Assembly (NCBI RefSeq): GCF_963662255.1
Contig: NC_085053.1
Span: 4,631,718 to 4,695,717 of the forward strand
DNA: 64,000 nt
From: Cinclus cinclus
Lineage: Eukaryota; Chordata; Aves; Passeriformes; Cinclidae
Direction of reading: 5' to 3'
This document shows positions 25,225 through 36,800 of the stretch, piece by piece. The notes under the pieces were generated by a model. That model ran no database searches. It saw nothing but the letters and a program-made list of their open reading frames with translations, and had not been told where the DNA came from. The translations under genes were made by a program, and so were the position numbers. Position 1 is the first letter of the stretch. Each line of letters starts with the position of its first letter.

Positions 25225-25765
25225 GATCCATTGCAACCACTGTTACACTATGGAACCTCATGGAATCAAGTGTCCATTCTGACATTATTGTGCTGTGTGG
25301 ACCCCAGGGTCTGTTGTGACACTGTAAAACCAAGAAAATCATTGTGACACCTCAGAACATCATTCAACCAAGTGCCTATTATGACATTTGAGGCCTTAGT
25401 GAACCAACGGGCCATTGTAACATTGCAGAACCAAGCAGACCAATGTCACACTGTGGGACCATATGGAACTAATGGTATAGTGTCACACTGTGGAACCAAG
25501 TAGACCATTGCTACACTGCAGAACCTCATGGTACTGTCCATTTATTGCAACCTTATAGGGCCTCATGGCACCAAGGAGCCATTGTGACACTTTAGAACCA
25601 AGGACACTTTTGTGATATTGTGCAACAAAAGTTGTTGTCACCACTGTGACACTGCAGAACCCCATGGAACCAAGCGTCCATTGTGACAAACTGGAGTGTC
25701 ATGGAACCCAGGGTCCAACGTGACACTCTGGAACCAAGGAGACCATTGTGATACAGTGGAATCTC
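25225..25765. repeat. 37/28-bp minisatellite array, right segment
   Basis: Last segment of the GGAACCAAGG/CCATTGTGACAC array. It ends at about 25765, where the sequence changes abruptly to a purine-rich tract. It contains the first AATAAA on the CCDC180 strand downstream of that gene, at 25541-25546. Confidence 0.85.
25541..25546 (-). promoter_or_regulatory. Candidate poly(A) signal AATAAA for CCDC180
   Basis: Reverse complement of TTTATT. This is the first canonical hexamer on the minus strand after the CCDC180 stop codon, about 1.2 kb away and inside the minisatellite. I found no AATAAA or ATTAAA between it and the stop. Its use is an inference. Confidence 0.25.
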
Positions 25766-25769
25766 AATG

Positions 25770-26250
25770 AATGGAGCATGGGATGGGCAAAAAAAGGAAA
25801 GTGAATCTAAAGTAAGGGAGGGGCAAGGGTAGGCAATGCAAGGAGGGTCATGGGGGGCAAGGATATGCAAGGCAAGGGATGGGCAAGGAAAAACAAGGAA
25901 ACACAATGGAGAGGCAAGGTGAGAAAACACAAGAGGTGCAAGGCAAGGGAGGGGCAGGATGGAGGCAGGGAAAGGCAAGGAAGGGCAAATCAGAGGACCA
26001 AGGTAAAGAAAGGCAAGGCAAGGGAGTGGCATACAAGGGGCAAGTCAATGCAAGGCAGGAAAAGGGAAAAGGGAAAAGGGAGGGAGAAGACTGGGGCAAG
26101 AGAGGAACAAAGCATGGCAAGGAAAGTAAGGGGTAACAGAGGGGCAAGGCAAAGGAGGGGCAGGCAAGGCATAGCAATGAAAAAGTGGTAGGCAACACAA
26201 GATAGAAGTGGGAGAGGAAAGGCAAGGAATGGGAAGGGTAGGCAAGTCAA
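25770..26250. repeat. Polypurine GGCAAG/GGGGCAAGG tract
   Basis: About 480 bp in which the plus strand is almost entirely A and G with periodic C, made of degenerate GGCAAGG, AGGGGCAAGG and AAAGGCAAGG units. The minus strand is correspondingly pyrimidine-rich and encodes an artefactual Leu/Pro/Cys-rich open frame. Such tracts can form triplex or pause polymerases. It stands about 490 bp beyond the CCDC180 stop codon. Confidence 0.85.
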
Positions 26251-26743
26251 AGCTTGTTGAACAAAGACAACATAAAATGTATATGTTTTTCAGGCTGGCC
26301 ATCTCCAATGAGAGGTCTCTGTGCAGAAGTGCTTGGGCAAGGGGCCTTGATGCAAGGGTGCTTAGGTACAGTTCTCATCCATGCCTTGGAGAGTTTTCAG
26401 ACCAAACCAACTCACATGAGCAAAACTGCAACAAAATCCTGTAAACTCTGCTAATAAATACACATTCAGTGCCTTTGCATAGAAGGTTCATGTGCACAAA
26501 CACATGTGAATGGTACCAGATGATACTGTAAGTCAAATCAGGTGGTTATGTAAGTTGTAAAGATGAGTATAGTAGTAGTCTTAAGACTGCATACAAGGAA
26601 ACAAGAGTGGTAAAACGGCAAAACAAAGACAAAAAGTAGCTTCTTTCAATGCAACAGATTTCTAAGATGAAAGAAAAATATCAGTGACATTCATACAAAC
26701 ATGTCAATTTACACCAACAAAAGTCAGTAAAATTTGACTCATC
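26251..26743 (-). other. CCDC180 3' flank / 3' UTR
   Basis: Unique-looking AT-rich sequence directly after the CCDC180 stop on the minus strand. No AATAAA, ATTAAA or common variant hexamer was found on that strand in this interval, so the 3' UTR either uses an unusual signal or continues into the arrays to the left. Confidence 0.5.
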
Positions 26744-26875
26744 TCAGATGTAGAGTTGCTTTATCTTCCGGACAGATTCTTCCCACCAATCATTCCAACG
26801 CTGAATTGCCAATAGCTGAGCTGCACTTTCTTTCTTGATCTGGGCAAGCATCTGTTCAACTTTACTTTTGTATTT
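26744..26875 (-). CDS. CCDC180: CCDC180 terminal coding exon 36
   Basis: Acceptor TTTTTTATATAG, then 43 codons and TGA. Residues 1483-1525, including QRWNDWWEESVRKIKQLYI at the end. Confidence 0.95.
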   Translation of the reverse strand, partial: KYKSKVEQMLAQIKKESAAQLLAIQRWNDWWEESVRKIKQLYI

Positions 26876-29800
26876 CTATATAAAAAACCCCAACAATTAA
26901 GGACAAAATTAGAAGTGATGAAATATAATTTTATTTGCCTAAGTCCAAGTCCTGATCCATTGTGTCATCAGATTGCATAGAGGTCACTTATGTTTTGCCT
27001 TTGATAATAGAACTCTATAAATAATTAACTATTAGTTGTGTTCCTTCCGTGTTCCTTTTAAAGACTTCTGAAATTAAATTACCAGCAATATTTAAATTTT
27101 GCTAAAATGCAAAATCTTCATCTTACTTTCATTAGTTCCTAAGAGTAGGGAGTTGCCTTCTCTCAACACCCAAGTATGCATCTCCAACACAGGATGCACT
27201 TGGGTTCTTGCTGGAGCTTCTTAACTCAAAAGTGTGAACTATTACAAAACTGCCAAAAAGTTATTTCCTCTAGACAGAAACTTATAGACTACCATAAAAA
27301 CCTCAAGGCACTTTAATATTCCTGAAGAGTCCATGCTCCAAAACATAAAGGACTGTATTTCTAATGCAACACACATGCAGGAAAATACTCCTGTGGTGTG
27401 TGCGCACTCTATATCCAGTCCTTTTACCTAACCATTTGTATTATACCACTTGTATCCAAACAACCATATCCCCTTCAAATCTGTGCTGTAATCAGGTTCT
27501 TGGGCACTAGAACTAGATACATAAAACACACATGCAAATTGGTAGTTTTGATGTCATTTGCCATCATTGACAGTATATTTTACATTCCCCTATTAAAAAC
27601 AGGTATTTTTTAAAAGTTAATTTAGGTCCGTGGGATTACAATTACTTCCAGATCAGATGCATAAACACATCTCTAAGTGATTTAATATAAAAGTATTCTC
27701 CTAACTGCTGAGCACTGCTGTTTTGAAAACAATTGTCTGTACCAGTCAGAGGCTCAGAGTTGTCTGCACTCTTTTGACAGAGTTAATGAAGAAAGAAAGA
27801 GTGATCATTTTTATGGTGGACACAGTCATCTGTGATCGCTGCGGATATAAGATAGGTATGAAGTATTTTACAGCTCTTCATTCTTATGGGAAAATCAGTG
27901 TTTGTGATCTAAGGCTAGAGCTGTAGGCTTCAGAGAGGTGAGTGAAAAGCAGGACTGGAATGGCACTGGGGCACAGCTGCTTTTGGAACTACGATGCTGC
28001 CAAAATGCAGTGTCTTGTTTCTGACACCATCCATGCTTCTCTGCTGAAACAATTCCTTTTTGTCATGTCCCTGAATAAGAAGACTCCCTAAGAAACCAAC
28101 CTTGTCTGCTTCTGACAGCATCACAAAGAAACAGACACAAGAAAGGATTTCTAACACGGATAATAGGGCCTTAAGATCTGCAAACACTGTGTATGTTAAA
28201 AACTTACACACAAACTAAGATTCTATAATTGTCTTCTTAAAAAACCAAACCCCCAACAGCAGCAGCCTCAAGAGTCCTTCCCCACAGACCCACCTTATAT
28301 GCAGCTTGTCTTGCATCCACCACTGCCAGATGGCCCAGGGTAGTCTTAGCTGTTGAAACTGATGCAGTTCCTCTGCATAGAATATAGTCTGGAGAGCCAG
28401 GAAGAGTAGTCTTGGGTATTCCTGGCCAAGACCTATAAAAAACCAAACCAGTCAAAAAACACATGAGGAAAGAAGTTAGAAAAGAGAACAGATCATACTA
28501 ATTCATGTTACTTGTACTAAGGTGCCAAAGATCAATGGGGTTTTTTTTCCACAAAAGGTTTACCCTAAAAACATCTTTATTTAGTACAACCACCTTTTTC
28601 TTTTAAAGCATCTATCCACAGTACAGAATTCATTTCTTCTGAATGACAATACACAGACTATTCATAGATCTGAATGTAATGAACTGATAACCAATGACAG
28701 GCAAGTAGCATAGCAATAGGAGTGGCATGGTATTGTTTTATAATACTATATGTAATTTACTTTTATTTGGATCCATTGCAATTCTTTCTTTAAAATCATT
28801 GCCCACTCAAACTACCCCATTCAATGACATTACTAATGATGAGCAGTTTCAACAAGTGCAGCAAAAGACTATGAGGACAGGGCCTGTTATCATTTCAGAG
28901 CAGAGGAATCAGACAGAACAGAGTTCAGTATCTCCAAATACTACCTCCTTCCTCGTTTGACTAACTGTTGAACTTTGGAGGTTCCTAGAGGAAGTCCAGC
29001 TTGTTTATGATGCTTTAAAGTCAACATCTTCTCTGTAGGTATTTCAGTTCCTGGGAGGTAATAGAAGATGTGCTCAGCAGAAACAAAACAGTGTCAAGAA
29101 TACAACTGTTTTGGTGTAACTGTGCAGCTCAGTGCTCTTCACACTCAAGAAATAGCTTTGCGTGCTTTATTATGAAAATTTTAAAATTTAAAATATGATA
29201 GCATATCAAAGCCTCCTCTTCCTTGGGACACTCTGCTTCCATCTTTGACAAGGGTGAGGAGGCCTGAACAAGCAATCTCTTCTTTTCTTACCTGCCACTT
29301 TTACATCATCAGCAGTGATGGTTTCATCTAGTTCCAAGAGGAGCTTTTCAGTGAGGGCAGCCAGTGCAGAAAAAAAGCTCTGAGCACACTCAGCAGCACA
29401 ATCCTGTTGCAACATTGAAAACAAGTGAGAGGAATTCCATTTATAATTTTATCTATTCTCCTTTTAACTTGGCTCCAAAAGACCAGAAAAACATCAAACC
29501 CTGGCATTCTGCAGATAACAGACATAAGGCTCAAAGTTGTATATAAAAGGGTCTCAAAGTGTCTCTGCAGTATTCTTAGAATTGCCTGATTATCTAATGT
29601 TGGAGTGTGTAAAACAGGGGTCTCTCTGAGTTCCTCAGAATGAGATGAGAATACAGGAATCAAATTAAAACCTTTAGGTAAATTAAAGTATATTAAGCCA
29701 CTGATACATGAAATTGAGGTGTAAGCTTAAGTTTTAAGTAAGTAACTAAGTTTAAGTAAGTAAGAATATGTTTTAAGCGCTTTAAAGAGCAAAAGCCTGA

Positions 29801-32800
29801 GAATCTGGTGTAAAAAACAAGCTTCAGTGAGAGTTCAAAAACATAAAAATATAGTAAGAATATTGCTTACATTCTTTAGATAGAACAAGATAGAATTATT
29901 TGTGTAACTAGATAGACTATATGCATAAGTTATGCATAAACTTTCATACTAGAACTAGAATTCTAATAGGTTTAGAAGGAATGCTTCAGATTCGTGTTTT
30001 TATCTCATTGGATAATTTGTAAATAAGTACCCATGCATTGGGGACCACCATCATCATTGCCTGGAACAAGATAGGAGCTGCTGCTGCAACTTGGGCTGTT
30101 CTCAAGACCTTGCACCAGAGAGCTGCTTCTGCCCCTAACTGGGACTCTGTGCTGAAAGCTTTTAGCATGGACTCCAACACTTGGGACTCTCTGTCTTCTG
30201 AAACTGATGTGCCTCTACAAATACCTTTACAGCAACCAACAACAGCTCTTGCCTTTTCTGAAGACCCATGACAATCCCAAAATTGACAATCTAAAATTCA
30301 AAAAACTGTTTTGTGTATTGGTACCTAGTAGTTACACATTTGGGTTAAATGTGATAAAACCAGCTTCTAGCCAAAGAGAAGATAAATTTGGAATTCAGGT
30401 ATTTTGGGTGGAAGTGCTTAGGCCAGATGTTATTCTCAAACAGGATATTTGTGTTTCTGTGTCTCTGTGCAGAGCTAGGAGTAGAAGGAGATACTACTTT
30501 GGAATTAAAAATACCAATACTCTGCAGACAGTGTAGAATTTGGAGTAAGTGGCCTGAGAGAACTAAACAATGGGCCTTAATGTTGGGGAACCAACCTTCA
30601 ATTTACCCAGGGGGTGACAGGGGAAAAATATTTTGATTCCTGAATCTCTCCTGTAAATGCAACTTATTTCAGTTCTTAATCTTGTGTAGAAAATTGTCAA
30701 TTATTTGCATCAATGAAATGCACAGAAAAGAAAACTCTTCCAGGCATCTGTTGTCTGAAAGTAAGAGAACTAACCAGAGGATGCCACCACCAGAGCCAAC
30801 ACTGTTACCTACCATTAAGCTCATAGCCAGTAGGTTCTATGAATGATACAAAATATCAGTAAGTTCCACAAGGTATCTAAGCCCCTATATGTGTGCAGAT
30901 ATATTTATTTCTATGTTGATCTAATGATGACAATACATCACTTAAAAGTTTAGCAATATATGAACAGGACTACCTAAAACTGAAAGAGTATTCAAGTTTC
31001 CTTTGGATGGGGAGGAAAAATGTGTCCAAAAATACACCCTCCTTTCCAAATGCAAGATTTAAGTTCACATTAAGCAAGGACTTCAAAGTTACCTGCAGCA
31101 ACTTTGTGTTGAGGTGAACACCATCAGTTTGATCTTTTTGCCTTTTTATTTCCTCTTGGCATAAAGCCTCCAGCTGATGAGTGTTGTTTGGGTGTCCTAG
31201 GGAGTAATGTAATTTTCTCCAGTGCATAGTCTTTAAGGAAATATGTAAGAAAGAAATGCTTTCAGTAAAGAATGTACTATGAGCCATAAAAAGGAAGAAG
31301 TAAACCACAAACATTTTCTATAAAGGTATTCAGAAAGAAAAGGAAAATGGAGCTACCTCTTGGCTGTCTGGATATAAGATTTGCAGTGCAATATGCACCA
31401 AATTGCCTCTCTGCTGGCCTCTGGTCTCACTTTGGGATTTATTTTCAACAAAAAAAATCATCTCTTCTACCAAGTGGATATATTTTGTATCTCTACATTT
31501 GTAATTTTTACCTAATTTTTAATACTCAGACATAATTGCAAGACATTGCAGCATAGCATTTTCTGCGTGATCTCCATTATGATTCTGTTCTCAGTTCTGA
31601 TATTACTTGACAAAATATGCCTCTTTTATGAATGATGGCAAAGAATAGTATTTCATTTTCCCTACATCATAATTCTCACAAAGGAGTGCACCCATACAGT
31701 AGGAGCTCTCTGGCCATACCACAGGGTCACAGCCCTCACAGAGCTGACAATCCAAGAGTAAGATGACAGGCAGAGCTGAGAAGATGAGAAAGAGGCAGGC
31801 AAGTGCTGCAAGCTGGGAGAGAAGGGACAGAGTTCCACAAAATACAAAGCTTCCAGGAGAACTAAGCAGATTCTGCAAACACAGAAACTACATCTGTTAT
31901 TTGCAGATAACTGCAAACACAGAAGCTACATCTGTGGTCAGCTCAGAAGGAACTGATGAAGCAAACAGCGAGAATGAGAAAAATAAAATTTTATCCATTT
32001 GATGCACTTAGCACTGGTTACACTAAAAAGCATTCCAGTATGTCCATGATACATACCTTCCCATCCTCCCACTCTTTCAGCTGGCTGTTGAAGAGATGCT
32101 GAATATGACCAGTAAAAGAGCTGAGTTTCTGCTCATGCTCTTTCAAAAGACTTTCCACAACCAGTTGGGAAACAGAAGAGAGTTCCTCTTCAAACCACTT
32201 CAGCTGATCTGAAAATTCTTTTTGGAAAAGACAGGGTGTGTATATGACACAAACAACGTGGAATTTTCTCTCACAGAGATTGTGTTCCTGACATTCCTTT
32301 TTCTAGGTGCAAAGCTTTGAGAAAGCTTGCTCAGATTTGTGACTTTGTACAGGTCTTTTAACTTAGTCAAGTGCCTTTCTGCTACACTTTTTGTAGCTGA
32401 TAATACCTAAAAAAGACAATTAGCTCAATTTCCAGCAAAGTCAACTAAGTTTTTCCACTGAGTGTGATGGATTATAACAAAAACATAATTCTTGGTCACT
32501 GCAATTTTCAGCTTACATACTGAAAAATTACATGCACAAGAAAATGCAAGTCTTAACTGAATGACTTTACCTCTAAGACAGAAATTGTAGTAATCATCTG
32601 TCTGTCTTTGGTATGACAGTAGTTTCAGTCTGAGCATTTCTGCCCAATGTTCAAATGTGTCTGGAAGATCTTCAAGCATTCCCATATGAGGATTCTTCTT
32701 TTCTCCATAGAACTCCTGCAAAAGGGAAAGATAAACCAGAAAAAATGTTGATAACACATTTAAACATGTCACATCTAGGTATATAACAGTAGGAGAAGAA

Positions 32801-33767
32801 AGGAAAATTTTGGACAGTCTGCCAAACATTGAAATAATCAAATTATTCATAACAGTACACCTATGAAAGCAGAACTGACTAAAGAACATGACATTTCCTT
32901 ACCTCACCGAGGCAGACCAAGGTGTTGTTACCCTTCCAGAGAATATTCATAATAATCCCCTTAAAAGTACTGAAAAGCAAAAAAAAATAAAAATTTAAAA
33001 ATATGATCACACCATTAAATAATCAACTGGCAATATTCACTATTTTTCAAGTATTTTGTTCCAGTTAATTTTAGTATGTTTTTCACAGCATACACCAACC
33101 AATATGTAGCATGCCTAAGAACCTTCCCCCACATTAGCACAGATTCTCTTCAGATGCAGCCAGGACAAGGAGCTGTTTTAATTGCTCACTGGGGAGCACT
33201 GCTACATCACTATCACAAAAAAGCAATCTTAACCAGATTCCTGTGCCCAGAGAGCTTACCATGTATTTTATATAAAGCAAAAAGTTTTGAAGGTGGGTCT
33301 AGACATTTACTGGAATTATTTTGAAATACAATATGGAACAAAATTCCCCAACACTCAAACATCTTAAGGTTTAATTTTAATAGTTTTGTATGGCATGCAC
33401 AAAATACCTCAGTTCTACAGAGTACAGCTTTCTCTTAAAAAAGGTGAATGAAACCTGTTTGGTCCTTGTTTATCCCAAGTAATGAAATACTGATCACAAT
33501 AATGAAGACATAAAATGTATTTCTCTTCTTAGGTGTGAAAATAATTGAAAGAGAGACTATTTCACATTCCCCACCCACTTCTTACAAATGTATAAAATGG
33601 GGTCCAATAAGATCCCCCACTTCAGACATTAGACAGAATGACCCAGATGACTTATATCTTCACTATTATTATTTTGCAAATAGGAACTGTTCTGGAAGTA
33701 CTCTGACCTATAAATATCAAGGCTAAATACCTCAAAATTCAGTGGTGAACTCCATAGGTCACAGTGA

Positions 33768-33815
<48 letters not shown>

Positions 33816-36800
33816 TATATACATACATATGTACCTATATACATACATACAACAGAGGGTTTTTATAGATTAACTTCTTGTTCTGGAAATATATGACTTA
33901 CTCAGACTTTACAGGCTTCTTTCCAAATATCTCGGATCTCTCATTCCTGGTAAGAGATTTTCTGCCTTTTTCACTGGAAGGAAAAACATTAATTTGAAAC
34001 TATCCACAAGTGTTTTCCTTCTCTGGCTGATTATTTGAGCTAGTCAGTCATACAACAGACATGAAACTGAACAAAAACTGGAAAAAACATAACTGTAGAA
34101 CTAGTATTCTATGTGTCCTGGTTCTGGCCAGGACAGGGTTAACTTCTGCAGTAGCCTGGAGGGGGTCTGGCCAGCACCTGGAGGTCATTCTCTACCACCT
34201 CTCATCATTGTGGGGGTGGGTGGAAGTGTCTCTGCGGTTGGGGAATGTGGTAGCAGTCAAGTCACGTCAGGGTGTGAATCGCTTGCCTCTCTTGCACACT
34301 TTGCTATTAGCATTAATGCTGTTACTGTTCGTTTTTTATCTCATTGCTGTTTCTAGTAAATTGTTCTTATCTCAACCTCATCTTCACCTTTTGTGCCTCC
34401 AGTTTTGCTCTCCAGCTGCTGCAGGGAAAGGGGAGTGACCTTTTGGTAGGAGCACAAAACTGGAGAATACTATTCCCAAACCATGACAATATAAAGATAG
34501 TATTTTGATGGAAAAAGATTCTCAGAATTCTCTTATAAACTCTCATTTGTTCAAAATTATTTTGTTGCTTTCACTATTACAGTAGTTCATTTCATCAATC
34601 TGTGGACTAAGCTGAAGACAAACTATTTAGACACACCTGAAAATTCAGACACATTGATTTAAGGGTTAGTCCATATTTCAACAACTTCAAAATAGAAAAC
34701 GGCAGCAGATGAAGGAGAAAAAGAATAATATCTTTCCAGTCAAAAACTGGGGGAAAACACCCACAAAGCTGATCATGTGGACATAAATAGGTAAGAGATT
34801 CCAAGTGACGAGCAGTAGATGGAAAGAAGGCTACTACAAATAAGCAGTAAGAATATTTCAATGAATAGACAAAGTTTAGGTAAATTTTTGCACAAGAATA
34901 TTTCAAGTGTAATTCCTCCTTTTAGGGGTCTCACCTTTTTTTTTGCTTTGTTTCATCCCGAGATGACCTCTTGCTAGTAGACTTTTGAGAATGTGCATCA
35001 GATAACTTCTTCTTTACTTGGAGAATTGCTTATGTTGACAAGGCAAGAAGAAGAATATTACATAAATGCCAACTCAAGTACTTTTTATGTGCATATATAT
35101 TTTGTATTATTATTTCTATAATGTTTCTTTGCAATATGTAGGGGACAAGTACAGGAACAATAATTTCTGTCAGACAGGCCTGAAGTAACCCAAAATTGGC
35201 AACAGCAATAAAGGTTATGTGCTGGTGCATGAGTCACAGGAATGTCACAGAAAATACATGGTAGATGTCAGAGATTTAAAGCAAATTGGAGACAGGCCAA
35301 TAAGGAGCATGAATGGGCTACATTCATAGGATACTATGAATGGTCATAGGGACTTGCAAATGTGGAAGCTTTGGAAATGGCTGGAGGAGTTCAGGTCTGC
35401 AGAAGAGAGATGAGGAAATGGGAACACTAGGTAGAGAGCATCTGGAGTTACCTCTGCTCACCTTTGAGTAGATATAATGCACTGTGAGAAAAATCCCTGG
35501 TTCCCTATATATTTCATGATTTCTGCTCCACTTCTTTTGACCCTGTTTTTCTTTTGCTATCACAGGTACTCTTTATAACATTATTATCTCATTCTGCAGC
35601 TTTCATTGCTTTAGGAGACCAAAGTCATCTTAATCTAAGTAAAGATGTCCAGGAAAAGAGTTGAGAACTATCAACACAACTATCTCAGAGTTCCTAGCAT
35701 AGAAGCAACTGCCTGGACCATGCTAGACCTGTGCAGTAAAATTCCAGGAACTACAATTCAGATGAAAAGAAAATTTTAAAAGAAATACAGGCACACCTGG
35801 ACCATTTTTCCCCCGATTTAGGTCTCGGGATTTTTTTGATAGGTCAAATCTGAAAATAATAAAAAGAGTTAAGTACTACTGAATATCCTGTCATTTTTAT
35901 GTTCTGTACTATATTATATAGCAAACAAGGCAAGTTTTCTATTCCTGTCATGTGCTGAGTTAAATTTCTGAGTTCATATTTAACACACAGGGTTACTTTT
36001 ACAACTGACAGTGTATATAGAAGTAATTTAATGGGACTTATTGTTTGACTGGAATTTTGGAATTTCTACAAGCAAAACTGCATTAAAATACTACTTGGAA
36101 ATCAAACACCTGCCATACTCTTCATTTTACACTATGTATATTCAGTCAATTATGTAGCAGGTAATCACCTATGAACTAAAATAAGGCTCTAGAACACAAA
36201 AAATAAATACCTAAAATTTATCATTGTATACTAGATGTCACTTATTGCTCACAAAGGGGTATTTTTGGCTATGAGAAATCTTGGCTGTAAAAAGAAAGCA
36301 GTCTCAGCGAGATTAAGTTTTAAAGTTAGACTAATCAGAAAATATGTAGCAGTATTACCTATGAATAGTCTATTCACTAATTCTGAGCAAAGAAAATATA
36401 AATAAAGACGAGGACCAAAAAATACCTTTAGGCAAACAAATACTTACCCAGCTAAATTTTTGATAACACTTATTGCCAAATCATCAAATATTGATGTATC
36501 CATTCCGCTTGAATTTAACAAAGGGAATTTTTCAGGATCCAGTCCCATCACCATCCTTTTGCTCTCATCTCTGAGACTTTCTTTTGGAACAGCAGGAGCA
36601 ATGAAATCTTGTAACCTCCCATCCATGTCAAGAGTGGTGAAATCCTCTTGCAATGTCCCATCTGTGTCAGGAGTGGTGAAGTCCTCCTGAAATGGGAAGA
36701 CAAATGAAGCTCTGTAGACTGTAGCAGGCAGTTTGAGAAAGCATTCCATGTAATGACTGACTACTAGAGCAGATTTTCTAAATAGACAATATCTTGCTTC

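Noticed and set aside
25592..26305. Overlapping minus-strand Leu/Pro/Cys-rich and plus-strand Gly/Lys/Arg-rich frames
   Set aside because: Both come from the polypurine/polypyrimidine tract, where stop codons are rare by composition.
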